Positions 6,966 through 14,540 of a stretch of DNA of 14,676 nt are shown here, piece by piece (position 1 is the stretch's first letter; each line of letters opens with the position of its first letter). Both the position numbers and the translations under genes were made by a program. The notes beneath the pieces were generated by a model. That model was not told the DNA's origin. It saw nothing but the letters and a program-made list of their open reading frames with translations, and did not search any database. This DNA is from Alphaproteobacteria bacterium (GTDB taxonomy: Bacteria > Pseudomonadota > Alphaproteobacteria > Rhizobiales > Devosiaceae), in contig JAADFY010000222.1 of assembly GCA_013152625.1 (NCBI GenBank), positions 1 to 14,676 on the forward strand, read 5' to 3'.

Positions 6966-7814
6966 ATGGGCCGGAAAAAACCCGCAGGCGGCGCCCCGGA
7001 CTGGTTGGTAACATTTGCCGACCTGATGTCGCTGCTGGTGGTATTTTTTGTTCTGATCATTTCCTTTTCCATTCAGGACAAGGAAAAACTGCAGGTTGTC
7101 GCCGGCTCCATGCGCGAAGCGTTCGGCATCATCAAGATAGAGCGAAAAGCAGGCATCATTGAGCGAACCGGCAACCCGGAACGCGAATTTATCAAGCAGC
7201 TTGCCGATGACCCCATTGAAAGCCAGACCGAGTTTTCCGACATCAATCGCGATGATCGCACCCGCCAGGGCGCCGAGGCCAACACCTACGAGTATGAGCC
7301 CACCGATGTGGAGCGGCCCCAGCAGTTCGCCCTGGCCGCCACGTCCTTGCGTCAGGCCTGGCAGGAATTGCCCGAAATCACCTTTATCGCCGATAATCTG
7401 CTCATTGAGGAAACCGAGGAGGGGTTAAATATTCAGATCGTCGACCAGCAGGGTCGGGCGATGTTTCCCGAAAACTCCAAATACCCCTATCAGGCCACCC
7501 GCAAGGCCATTGCCGTCATGGCCCCCATACTCAACCGGCTGCCCAACCAGATCCGCATCACCGGCCACACCGCAGCCGGGGCCAACTATCCCGACGAACG
7601 CTATGGGGCCTGGGAATTATCCTCGGACCGGGCCAATGTCACCCGGCGCATCCTCGCCGAATTCGGCCTGGGGTCGGATCGGATTTTTTCTGTGGTCGGG
7701 CGCGGGGACATCGACCCGCTTTTTCCCAACGATCCCTATCTGGCGGCCAACCAGCGCATTTCAATTCTGGTAATCAAGGAAGAGCCGCCGGTCCCCATCA
7801 CGCTCAAACCTTGA
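6966..7814 (+). CDS. motB: Flagellar stator protein MotB/PomB
   Basis: This is the peptidoglycan-anchoring stator subunit. The 282 residues have a short basic cytoplasmic N-terminus, then one membrane helix PDWLVTFADLMSLLVVFFVL with the ion-carrying Asp19 intact. A charged plug/linker follows (about 50-130). The periplasmic OmpA-like domain begins near ITGHTAAG and contains WELSSDRANVTRRIL and NQRISILV, the residues that bind diaminopimelate peptidoglycan. The wording of the helix (TFADLMSLL..FFVL..SFS) matches PomB-type stators. It is co-transcribed with motA; the 13-base gap shows no clear ribosome site, suggesting translational coupling. It converges on nfeD, four bases separating the two stops. 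Confidence 0.93.
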   Translation: MGRKKPAGGAPDWLVTFADLMSLLVVFFVLIISFSIQDKEKLQVVAGSMREAFGIIKIERKAGIIERTGNPEREFIKQLADDPIESQTEFSDINRDDRTRQGAEANTYEYEPTDVERPQQFALAATSLRQAWQELPEITFIADNLLIEETEEGLNIQIVDQQGRAMFPENSKYPYQATRKAIAVMAPILNRLPNQIRITGHTAAGANYPDERYGAWELSSDRANVTRRILAEFGLGSDRIFSVVGRGDIDPLFPNDPYLAANQRISILVIKEEPPVPITLKP

Positions 7815-7818
7815 TGTT

Positions 7819-8328
7819 CTAACGCCCCGGTTCCGCAGGAGTGTCCGGCGTGTCCGGGGTGTCGGTTCCGCTTTTCGCCTCCACCGGCTCGACTTTAAGC
7901 GTGGCGGCATCGGCGCCGATCACCCGGACCCGGGTTCCCACCGGCAGGTTTGGCCCGGTCACCCGCCAGGTGCTGTCCCCGATGCGCAGTTTGCCGGCAC
8001 CATCTTCGATCGCCACCTCCAGCGCGTGTACCTGCCCGATAAATCGGCCCGTTCGCTTGTTCAGGAACGGCTGATCGGTGGGGGGCGGTCGTTTGCGAAT
8101 GATCCGGGTCCACACCACAACCGCAGCAATCGAGACCACGGCAAACAGGCCCCATTGCAGTTGCCAGCTTAAATCAAAGCGCAACACCACCAGCCCGGTC
8201 AGCACCGCCGCCGCCCCGAACCACACTAAAATGCCCCCCGGCACCGCCAGTTCCAGCGCTAAAAGGGCCGCCCCGCCAATGATCCATGACCAGCCGCCAT
8301 ATTCTCCAACCAGCGCGATCAGGTCCAT
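7819..8328 (-). CDS. Short NfeD-family membrane protein
   Basis: A 169-residue inner-membrane protein with about three hydrophobic segments in its first 75 residues (GGWSWIIGGAALLALELAV, then ILVWFGAAAVLTGLVVL, then a third to VVVWTRI). A soluble C-terminal domain of the OB-fold type follows (GRFIGQVHALEVAIEDGAGKLRIGD...GTRVRVIGADAATLKVEPV). The tail is a Thr/Asp/Pro-rich repeat (TDTPDTPDTP). Short NfeD proteins pair with SPFH proteins and are thought to assist their assembly or work with membrane proteases. Here the gene starts 5 bases after the SPFH stop, with GGGGAG overlapping that stop as its ribosome site. It ends with TAG. Confidence 0.85.
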   Translation of the reverse strand: MDLIALVGEYGGWSWIIGGAALLALELAVPGGILVWFGAAAVLTGLVVLRFDLSWQLQWGLFAVVSIAAVVVWTRIIRKRPPPTDQPFLNKRTGRFIGQVHALEVAIEDGAGKLRIGDSTWRVTGPNLPVGTRVRVIGADAATLKVEPVEAKSGTDTPDTPDTPAEPGR

Positions 8329-8333
8329 CCGGG

Positions 8334-9317
8334 TTACTCCCCGCCCGACTGCGCCCGCGTTGCCGGCGTGCGTGAGGAAGAACGGCGGGTCTGGCCCCCC
8401 TCATTGTTGGCAAACGCCTCCTTGGCCAGCTCGGCAATGCCGCCGATAGCACCGATAACGCTGGCCGCTTCAAGCGGCATCATCAGCACTTTTTGATTGG
8501 GTGAGCGCGCAATGCTTTCCAGCGCCTTGATATAATTGTTGGCCACGAAATAGTTGATCGCCTGCACATCACCCTGGGCGATGGCTTCCGAGACCATTGT
8601 CGTGGCTTTTGCTTCCGCTTCTGCGGACCTTTCGCGCGCTTCGGCGTCCCGGAACGCGGCTTCCCGCCGGCCCTCCGCCTCCAGCACCAGGGCCTGCTTG
8701 CCGCCTTCGGCCTCCAAAATGGCGCTCTGGCGCGAACCCTCCGCTTCAAGGATCGTTGCCCGTTTTTCCCGTTCCGCCTTCATCTGCCGGCCCATGGCTT
8801 CCACCAGATCCCGGGGCGGGTCGATATCCTTGATTTCAATCCGGGTGATCTTGATCCCCCAGGGCGATACCGCCGCGTCCACCACCCGCAACAACCGGTC
8901 ATTGATCTCATCGCGGTTTGACAGCAGCGCATCTAAATCCATCGATCCCATTACCGAACGGATATTGGTCATGGTCAGGTTGAGCACCGCATTTTCCAGC
9001 CGTGCCACCTCATAGGCGGCCTTGGCCGCATCCAGAATCTGATAAAATGTCACCCCGTTGGCGTTTACCGTGGCATTGTCGCGGGTGATCACATCCTGAT
9101 GGGGCACGTCCATGACCTGCTCCATCATGTTCAACTTGCGCCCGATACTATCCACGAACGGCACAATCAGATTGAGCCCCGGCCCGATGGTGCGGATATA
9201 ACGCCCGAAGCGCTCAATGGTGAAATTAAACCCCTGGGGAACGATTTTGATCCCCGAAAACAGCACCAGAATTGCCAGAACCACCAGGGCAATCAGAGCA
9301 ATTGAAAAGCCATCCAT
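8334..9317 (-). CDS. SPFH/band-7 (stomatin/prohibitin-like) membrane protein, QmcA type
   Basis: A 327-residue protein anchored by one N-terminal helix (residues 4-21, FSIALIALVVLAILVLF) followed by an SPFH domain: IVPQGFNFTIERFGRYIRTIGPG, then VDVPHQ-type core DVITRDNATVNANGV, and WGIKITRIEIKDIDPP. A coiled coil (about 175-240) carries three EAEG repeats. Such proteins form rings in the inner membrane and associate with FtsH-type proteases or organise membrane domains. The start at 9317 was chosen over 9350 because GGAGGT lies 8 bases ahead of it (9326-9331 on the plus strand as ACCTCC). nfeD follows directly and forms a two-gene operon. E. coli QmcA is the nearest named relative I recognise; the specific role here is unknown. 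Confidence 0.9.
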   Translation of the reverse strand: MDGFSIALIALVVLAILVLFSGIKIVPQGFNFTIERFGRYIRTIGPGLNLIVPFVDSIGRKLNMMEQVMDVPHQDVITRDNATVNANGVTFYQILDAAKAAYEVARLENAVLNLTMTNIRSVMGSMDLDALLSNRDEINDRLLRVVDAAVSPWGIKITRIEIKDIDPPRDLVEAMGRQMKAEREKRATILEAEGSRQSAILEAEGGKQALVLEAEGRREAAFRDAEARERSAEAEAKATTMVSEAIAQGDVQAINYFVANNYIKALESIARSPNQKVLMMPLEAASVIGAIGGIAELAKEAFANNEGGQTRRSSSRTPATRAQSGGE

Positions 9318-9433
9318 GTCCACGTACCTCCGCAAAGATTTGAACCCCACATGTAGGGTCGCCCGGCGCGATAGGCAATGTGTTTGTTAACGCCGCACGC
9401 CCTCGGCCCCTCTGGCGCCAAAGGGTCACACGC

Positions 9434-10459
9434 TCAAATCCAGCCCGACAACTCACGCTTTACAAGCGCCTGAATGACCCCCATGCCGCCTTCGCCGTCA
9501 TTCAGGCACTCAATGAAGGCAAAATGTTCGCCCCCGGCTTCGAGAAATGTTTTTCGGGCGCCAATGGCAATTTCCTCAAGGGTTTCAAGGCAATCAACCG
9601 AAAATCCCGGCGTGATCACCGCTACTTTTTTCGTCCCCGCAGCCGCCAGTTCCTCAAGGGTCGGTTCGGTGTAGGGCTGCAGCCATTCCGCCGGTCCGAA
9701 CCGGCTTTGAAAGGTGGTAATCAGCCGGTCTTTGGGCCAGCCGAGTTCTTCGCGCACCAGCCGGGTGCTTTTCAGGCAATAGCAATAATACGGATCGCCC
9801 TTGTCATGGTAGCTTTTGGGCAACCCGTGATAGGAGGCCAGAACCACATCGGGTTGAAAATCAAGCCCTTCAACGGCCCCCTGGATCGAGTTGGCAATGG
9901 CCGAAATGTAAACCGGATCATCGTGATAGGTGGGCACAGTGCGCACCGCGGGCTGCCAGCGCATTTTTGCCAGCGCCTCAAACGCCTTGTCGTTGGCGGT
10001 GGCGGTGGTTGCGGCACTATATTGCGGGTAAAGCGGCACCAGAAGGATCCGGTCGCAACCCGCCTTTTGCATGGCCTAAAGCCGTGAACCGGTGGATGGA
10101 TTGCCGTAACGCATGGCAAAATCCACCACAATGCCTGTTTCGGTGCCCAAAGCGGCCTGCAACCGCAGCGCCTGGGATTTCGCCATCACCCTTAACGGAC
10201 TGTCATTGGCCTGCCGGTCCCAGATCTTGTCATAATTTGCGCCCGAACGTTTCGGCCGCGAGGTCAGGATTATCCCGTTCAGCAACGGCCACCAGATCAG
10301 TTTCGGGGTTTCAATGACCCGCCGGTCCGACAGAAATTCCTTCAAATAGCGCCGCATGGACCAGTAGTCGGTGGCGTCCGGCGTGCCTAAATTGAGCAAC
10401 AGGACACCGATCTTGCGCACAGTTGGCTGGGGATGATCTTTGGGCGCGGCGGGGTTCAT
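9434..10459 (-). pseudogene. hemH: Ferrochelatase with an in-frame TAG (split frame)
   Basis: HemH inserts iron into protoporphyrin IX, the last step of haem synthesis. Read from 10459 the frame gives 127 residues with the family start IGVLLLNLGTPDAT, YLKEFLSDRRVIE and MRYGNPS. It then meets TAG at 10076-10078 and continues in the same frame for 213 residues to a TGA at 9434. The second part is fully family-like: DRILLVPLYPQYSAATTAT, SYHGLPKSYHDKGDPY with the catalytic His (211 in the joined frame), and GFSVDCLETLEEI with the catalytic Glu (292). The joined length, about 341, is normal and no frameshift or other decay is seen. In relatives the stopped position is usually Glu or Gln, both one base from TAG. 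It may be a recent nonsense mutation, a sequencing error, readthrough, or re-initiation at the ATG at 10072. TAG serves as a normal stop in three neighbouring genes. Confidence 0.88.
10076..10078 (-). other. Internal amber codon within hemH
   Basis: The minus strand reads CGG CTT TAG GCC ATG, i.e. Arg-Leu-stop-Ala-Met, between ...GNPSTGSRL and MQKAGCDRILL. An ATG begins one codon after the stop, so translation could restart, but no ribosome site stands at a proper distance before it. Confidence 0.9.
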
Positions 10460-10586
10460 ACCTGTTCACACATCACACCAGCGTCCCCCGGACAACTCAA
10501 AATTTTCAAACCGTTCAGCGGCGCCACCGGCAGTAGGGAAAAGTTATTTCGCCAATCACACCCCCATGACCCGAAAATACCGCTGT

Positions 10587-10614
10587 TTGGCCGGTCACCG
10601 ACAATATTTATGAT
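10587..10614 (+). promoter_or_regulatory. Sigma-70-like promoter for the candidate RNA
   Basis: TTGGCC (10587-10592), a 16-base spacer and TATGAT (10609-10614) form a plausible housekeeping promoter on the plus strand. Its predicted start falls near 10620-10622, exactly where the first helix of the candidate RNA begins. No protein gene lies downstream before the terminator. Confidence 0.45.
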
Positions 10615-10620
10615 GACGCA

Positions 10621-10828
10621 GCGACGATGGTTACACCATGCTGATCGGCAGGCCGAACCTGATTGATGTGCTTGCCGCCAAACCCATGGCTGCCGATGTC
10701 CCGTCGTAAATCCGCACCCAGGGCACCGTCTCACCGGCCATTGAAGGGCGCATGGTTGCCCTTCGGTAACAAGGGATTTTGCGCTGCGAACCCGGGCCCC
10801 GGCGGACATACCTGCCGGGGCTTTTTTT
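10621..10828 (+). ncRNA. Candidate structured small RNA between hemH and modC
   Basis: A stand-alone plus-strand transcript of about 208 bases is suggested by a promoter, nested helices and an intrinsic terminator, in a 375-base gap flanked by minus-strand genes. Helices seen: CGACG (10622-10626) with CGTCG (10702-10706); inside it a hairpin ATGGT-TAC-ACCAT (10627-10639) and ATCGGCAG (10644-10651) with CTGCCGAT (10690-10697). Together these form a three-way junction. Then comes a hairpin GAAGGGC (10743-10749) with GCCCTTC (10758-10764), and finally the terminator stem. A further 7-base complement, CGCAGCG (10617-10623) with CGCTGCG (10782-10788), partly competes with the first helix. I do not recognise SRP, RNase P, tmRNA or a known riboswitch; 6S RNA was considered without a convincing match. 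A 23-codon frame (10638-10709) overlaps it but has no ribosome site I trust. Confidence 0.5.
10796..10828 (+). terminator. Strong Rho-independent terminator
   Basis: GCCCCGGC (10796-10803) pairs perfectly with GCCGGGGC (10814-10821) around a 10-base loop and is followed by seven T (10822-10828). Orientation is plus strand. On the minus strand the hairpin is preceded by A but not followed by T, so it is a poor terminator for modC, which ends 7 bases away. Confidence 0.85.
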
Positions 10829-10834
10829 CTGCGG

Positions 10835-11911
10835 TTACTCGACGGACGCCGACTTGAAAATCAGCACCACTTCCCGCCCTTCCCCAAGCCCGAGTTCGTC
10901 GAGGCTTTTTTTCGTAATCCGGGCCAGCACCGGCACTCCGTTCACCGCCACCTGCACCTCCACCGAGGCACCATCACCACCGGATATTGACACGATGGTT
11001 CCCGCCAGTTGATTGCGCGCGCTTAAACCCGGGCGCGGTTCAAGGGCGATGATTAAATCCCGCGCCCACAGGCGCACCCCGGTTTCCTGACCCGGTTTGA
11101 GCGCCCCCGCCGCCAGTTCAATGCGCTGTTCGTCAATTCCGATGACCGCCAGCGCGTATGCCTCATCAATTTCAAGGACCCGGCCCTGTAACGTGGTGCT
11201 GGTCCCCGCGTCGATGATGGTCTCCGAACCGCCGGCCAGCAATACTTGATTGACCGGCCCCATTTCCCCTAAAATCCCGTCCTCCATGCGCACCATGCTG
11301 GTCGCCAGTTTCGCCGCTTCCTCGGGTGCGTGGGTGACATAAAGCACCACCGCGTCGAGTTGGGCAAAATGGTGCACCATGGCCTCGATCAGTTTTCCCC
11401 GCTGATCCGTATCCAGCCCCACCGCCGGTTCATCGCACAAAATCAGACCTGCCCCCCCGATCAGGGCCCGGGCCAGCATGACCCGTTGTTTTTCGCCGCC
11501 CGACAGTTTCGCCGGTCGCCGTTTGAGCAAATGACCGATGGAGAGATCATCGGCCAGTTCGGCCAGACCGACCGACCCGTTTTTTCCACCACCCCCCCGG
11601 CCAAACCGGCGTCCGCCAAGGGCGATATTGGCTCGCACACTTAGGTGGGGCAGCAACCGGGGCTCCTGAAACACCATGCCAATACCCCGCCTGTGAGTGG
11701 GCACCAGCAGCCCGGTTTCCCGGTCCAGCCATGTTTTGCCGTTAAATTTTATGGTGCCGCTATTGGGGTTCAACAGCCCGGCGATGGCGCGTAACAGGGT
11801 GGTTTTACCCGCCCCCGACGGGCCGACAATTGCTGTAACACCCCGGTCTGCGCCAAGCCCGGCAACCAGCGTGCCCACCCCCATGTCAGCAACGATATCC
11901 ACCTCAAGCAT
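10835..11911 (-). CDS. modC: Molybdate ABC transporter ATP-binding protein
   Basis: This is the ATPase that powers molybdate import through ModB. The 358 residues show Walker A GPSGAGKTT (30-38), Q-loop VFQEP (Gln82), signature LSGGEKQ (136-142), Walker B LILCDEP (Asp160, Glu161) and the switch His194 in VTHAPEEA. The C-terminal third (about 230-358) contains TOBE/Mop-like segments (GRVLEIDEAYALAV and RNQLAGTIVSISGGD), the anion-sensing part typical of ModC. The ATG at 11911 was chosen because it overlaps the modB stop by 8 bases (ATGCTTGA) and begins at the first strand of the domain. A GTG at 11929 would add six residues and remains possible. It is the last gene of modABC. Confidence 0.93.
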   Translation of the reverse strand: MLEVDIVADMGVGTLVAGLGADRGVTAIVGPSGAGKTTLLRAIAGLLNPNSGTIKFNGKTWLDRETGLLVPTHRRGIGMVFQEPRLLPHLSVRANIALGGRRFGRGGGGKNGSVGLAELADDLSIGHLLKRRPAKLSGGEKQRVMLARALIGGAGLILCDEPAVGLDTDQRGKLIEAMVHHFAQLDAVVLYVTHAPEEAAKLATSMVRMEDGILGEMGPVNQVLLAGGSETIIDAGTSTTLQGRVLEIDEAYALAVIGIDEQRIELAAGALKPGQETGVRLWARDLIIALEPRPGLSARNQLAGTIVSISGGDGASVEVQVAVNGVPVLARITKKSLDELGLGEGREVVLIFKSASVE

Positions 11912-12605
11912 GGCGCCCGTCCTGACCACTCAACCGACGCGACATGGCCGCCAGCACCCATTCCGACACCGCAACCGCCGCCACCGACAGCCCCACCGCC
12001 ACCAGTCCCAGAACCAGCACCTCGCCACCGCCGTCAATGCGCTGGGAGGCCGAATGGATCGCCAGGGAAAGGGTCTGGGTTTCCCCCGGAATGTTGGCCA
12101 CAAACGTAATCGTCGCCCCGAACTCTCCCAGCCCCTTGGCAAACCCCAGCACACCGCCGGCAACCACCCCCGGCATCGACAGGGGCAGATAAAGCATCAT
12201 GAACCGCCGCCACGGCCCGTGCCCAGCCACCGCCAGGGCTTCATCGAGCTTTGGGTCCACCCCTTCAAGAGACAGCCGCACCGGGCGCACGATCAGCGGC
12301 AGCGCCACAATGCCTGCCGCCACCGCCGCCCCGGTCCAGGCAAACGCAAAACTGAAATCAAACAGCGTCGCTAAAAGCCAGCCCACCGGCCCCATGGGTC
12401 CCAGCACATATAAAAGGATCAGCCCGGTGGCCACCGGGGGCATGACCAGCGGCACCGTAGTCAGCGCCGACAAAAGCCAGTGCAGGGCAAACCGCCGCCG
12501 CGCCAGAATGTATCCCAGCCAATAGCCAAGCGGAATGGCCCACAACATGGCCGCCCCGGCAATCTTGAGCGATAGTAACAAGGTTTCAAGCACACTCACG
12601 CTCAT
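11904..12605 (-). CDS. modB: Molybdate ABC transporter permease
   Basis: This is the inner-membrane channel of the molybdate importer. Its 233 residues hold about five hydrophobic segments, including LLLSLKIAGAAMLWAIPLGY, WLLSALTTVPLVMPPVATG and FAWTGAAVAAGIVALPLIV. The EAA loop that docks on ModC is DEALAVAGHGPWRRFMMLYL (about 121-140), followed by PLSMPG and GFAKGLGEFGATITFVANIPGETQTL, a ModB hallmark. The ATG overlaps the modA stop in an ATGA arrangement and its own TGA overlaps modC, so all three are translationally coupled. Confidence 0.94.
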   Translation of the reverse strand: MSVSVLETLLLSLKIAGAAMLWAIPLGYWLGYILARRRFALHWLLSALTTVPLVMPPVATGLILLYVLGPMGPVGWLLATLFDFSFAFAWTGAAVAAGIVALPLIVRPVRLSLEGVDPKLDEALAVAGHGPWRRFMMLYLPLSMPGVVAGGVLGFAKGLGEFGATITFVANIPGETQTLSLAIHSASQRIDGGGEVLVLGLVAVGLSVAAVAVSEWVLAAMSRRLSGQDGRHA

Positions 12606-13351
12606 GGCCGGGCACCTCCATTGGGCACAAACCCGTATTCAAGCAAGATCGCCGCCGCTTCCGTACCCGTCAGATAATCGGCAAATTCCCGCGCGGCCAT
12701 TAGCGCCCCTTCGGCTACAATCATCCAGTATCCGATCGGAGCGTGAAGCCCCGCATCGATGTTCGCCGCCAGTTCAACGCCGGGAAATTTTGCCTCGGTT
12801 CCATAAACCACCCCCGCTCTGGCCGCCCCAGATGCAACAAACCGCGTTGCCCCGCGCACATCATCGGCCGGGGCCAACCGTGCCGACAATTGATCCCAGA
12901 CCCCGGCATTTTCCAGCGCTTGGCGAGCATACTGACCAGCGGGCACACTGTCGGGCGAAGCTAACGCCAGCCGCGAGCCTGCCAAAAACACCGGCAGTTC
13001 TTCAAGGCTGACCTGCTCGCCCGAACCCGCGCCCACAATGACCACCAGAACATTTCCAAACACCACCGCCGGATCTAAAAACCCCCCCGGCGAACCGGCG
13101 AATTCGGCCCATTCCCGATTGGCGGAGATAAAAATATCGGCCCCCGCCCCCGCCGCGATTTGCCGGCCCAGGGCCGAAGAAGAACCGGTCACTAGCACCA
13201 GATCAGCCCGCCCCGCCTCACGCTGCAAAAAATCGGCGTTTAGCGCCCCCATGACATCGATCAGGCTGGACGCGGCGAAAATCCGCGTCTGCGACAATAC
13301 CTGTCCCACCCCCATCCCCAGATATATCACTGCTGCCAGAACCCAACGCAT
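12602..13351 (-). CDS. modA: Molybdate-binding periplasmic protein
   Basis: This is the periplasmic receptor that binds molybdate (or tungstate) and delivers it to ModBC. The 249 residues start with a signal peptide (MRWVLAAVIYLGMGVGQVLS) and continue with the anion-site motifs FAASSLIDVM (Ser28-Ser29) and TGSSSALGRQI (Ser57-59). ADIFISANREWAE, DSVPAGQYARQALENAG and VVYGTEA (Tyr183) follow, all family signatures. The ATG at 13351 is preferred; a GTG directly before it would only add one residue. No ModE-type palindrome was recognised upstream, so molybdate control is not evident. It heads the modABC operon and is divergent from nadA. Confidence 0.93.
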   Translation of the reverse strand: MRWVLAAVIYLGMGVGQVLSQTRIFAASSLIDVMGALNADFLQREAGRADLVLVTGSSSALGRQIAAGAGADIFISANREWAEFAGSPGGFLDPAVVFGNVLVVIVGAGSGEQVSLEELPVFLAGSRLALASPDSVPAGQYARQALENAGVWDQLSARLAPADDVRGATRFVASGAARAGVVYGTEAKFPGVELAANIDAGLHAPIGYWMIVAEGALMAAREFADYLTGTEAAAILLEYGFVPNGGARP

Positions 13352-13407
13352 CACGTGTTGTTAGGCCAATTCGGCCATCAAGACGAGGGGTTCTCGCGCG
13401 GGTCCGG

Positions 13408-13436
13408 TTGAAATTGCGCGCCGAACTTCTTATGTT
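13408..13436 (+). promoter_or_regulatory. Sigma-70-type promoter for nadA
   Basis: TTGAAA (13408-13413), a 17-base spacer and TATGTT (13431-13436) match the housekeeping consensus in nine of twelve positions. The predicted transcript start near 13443 leaves a leader of about 33 bases with AGGGG before the nadA ATG. Confidence 0.55.
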
Positions 13437-13475
13437 CCCGCCGCGAGAGTGGGACCACCATTCAGGGGCGAAAAA

Positions 13476-14540
13476 ATGCAAATGATCAATGCGGTAACGC
13501 CCCTTGAGGAGGCGCGAGCCATCCTTGCCAACAGCTATGATTTGCGTTTCACCAAATCAGTTCAGCGGGCCACCGCCAAAATCTATGACCAGGTCAAGGA
13601 TCAGGTCCCCGAGGTCGAGTGGCCGTTTTTCGCTCCCCTGATCAGCCAGATCAACACGCTCAAACGCGAAAAAGATGCGGTCATTCTGGCCCACAATTAC
13701 CAGACGCCACAGATTTATCACGGGGTCGCGGATATTGTCGGCGACAGTTTGCAGCTCGCCATCGAGGCGGGCAGGGTCAAACAATCGGTCATTGTCCAGT
13801 GCGGCGTCCATTTCATGGCCGAGACCTCGAAATTGCTCAATCCGGACAAAACCGTGCTGATCCCTGACAGCCGGGCCGGGTGCTCTCTGGCCTCCTCCAT
13901 CACCCCCGAGGATGTGCTGGCCATGCGCGCCCAGTATCCCGGCGCGCCGGTGGTCACCTATGTCAACACCTCCGCCGCTGTCAAAGCGGTTTCCGATGTG
14001 TGCTGCACGTCCTCCAACGCCCTGGATATTGTCGAGGCGGTAAAAGGGGATACGGTGATCATGATCCCCGACCAGTATCTGGCCCAGAACACCGCCAAAA
14101 AGACAAAGAAGAAAATCGTCACCTGGGCCGGGGCCTGTGAGGTACACGAGACCTTTACCGCCGCCGATATTGCCGAATTGCGCCTGTCCTATCCCGGCGC
14201 CAAGATCATCGCCCACCCCGAATGCCCCCCTGAAGTTATCGACGTTGTCGATTTTTCTGGCTCCACGGCGGGCATGATCAACTGGGTCAAGACCAAAAAG
14301 CCGCCCAAGGTGGTTATGGTCACCGAATGCTCCATGTCCGACAATGTCGCCTCTGAAAGCCCCGGCGTTTCGTTTTTGCGCGGCTGCAACATCTGCCCCC
14401 ACATGAAACGCATCAATCTTGAAAATATCCTGTGGTCCCTGCACACCACGACCGAGGAAGTCACCATTGATGCAAAAATCGCCGCCCCGGCCCGGGCGGC
14501 CGTTCAGGCCATGATTGATATGAGTTCAAAAGGCGATTAA
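13476..14540 (+). CDS. nadA: Quinolinate synthase A
   Basis: NadA condenses iminoaspartate with dihydroxyacetone phosphate to quinolinate, the second step of de novo NAD synthesis, using an oxygen-sensitive [4Fe-4S] cluster. The ATG at 13476 has AGGGG about 8 bases ahead; a GTG at 13449 in the same frame lacks support. The 354 residues contain ILAHNYQTPQIY (70-81), GDSLQLA, and the three likely cluster cysteines Cys109 (QCGVHFMAETSK), Cys221 (WAGACEVHE) and Cys307 (RGCNICPHMK). SRAGCSLAS and HPECPPEV also match. The window shows no nadB or nadC beside it. Its stop overlaps that of the convergent amidohydrolase. Confidence 0.95.
   Translation: MQMINAVTPLEEARAILANSYDLRFTKSVQRATAKIYDQVKDQVPEVEWPFFAPLISQINTLKREKDAVILAHNYQTPQIYHGVADIVGDSLQLAIEAGRVKQSVIVQCGVHFMAETSKLLNPDKTVLIPDSRAGCSLASSITPEDVLAMRAQYPGAPVVTYVNTSAAVKAVSDVCCTSSNALDIVEAVKGDTVIMIPDQYLAQNTAKKTKKKIVTWAGACEVHETFTAADIAELRLSYPGAKIIAHPECPPEVIDVVDFSGSTAGMINWVKTKKPPKVVMVTECSMSDNVASESPGVSFLRGCNICPHMKRINLENILWSLHTTTEEVTIDAKIAAPARAAVQAMIDMSSKGD

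Noticed and set aside
9380..10087. Plus-strand frame of 235 codons opposite the hemH C-terminal part
   Set aside because: It is antisense to well-conserved ferrochelatase sequence, has no family motif or ribosome site, and so does not explain the hemH break.
9434..10459. Genome-wide amber recoding as the cause of the hemH stop
   Set aside because: TAG is the natural end of motA, nfeD and the outer-membrane gene in this window, so TAG is a normal stop codon here.
10610..10666. Short leader-peptide-like frame (MMTQRRWLHHADRQAEPD)
   Set aside because: The ATG lies within the predicted -10 element, and no downstream biosynthetic gene exists on this strand for attenuation.
10638..10709. 23-codon frame (MLIGRPNLIDVLAAKPM...) in the hemH-modC gap
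   Set aside because: There is no convincing ribosome site and the bases form the arms of the candidate RNA helices; coding remains possible but unsupported.
10796..10828. Reading the hairpin as the modABC terminator
   Set aside because: The T-tract lies on the plus-strand side; on the minus strand the stem is followed by CCGGGTTCG, with no U run.
13364..13376. GGCCAATTCGGCC as a ModE operator before modA
   Set aside because: It is only a short GGCC-N5-GGCC symmetry and does not resemble the known TA-rich molybdate-regulator palindromes.
13557..14444. Long open frame of 295 codons on the minus strand inside nadA
   Set aside because: Composition is Gly/Asp/His-rich without domain motifs, and it lies wholly opposite the conserved nadA; it is a GC-rich shadow frame.
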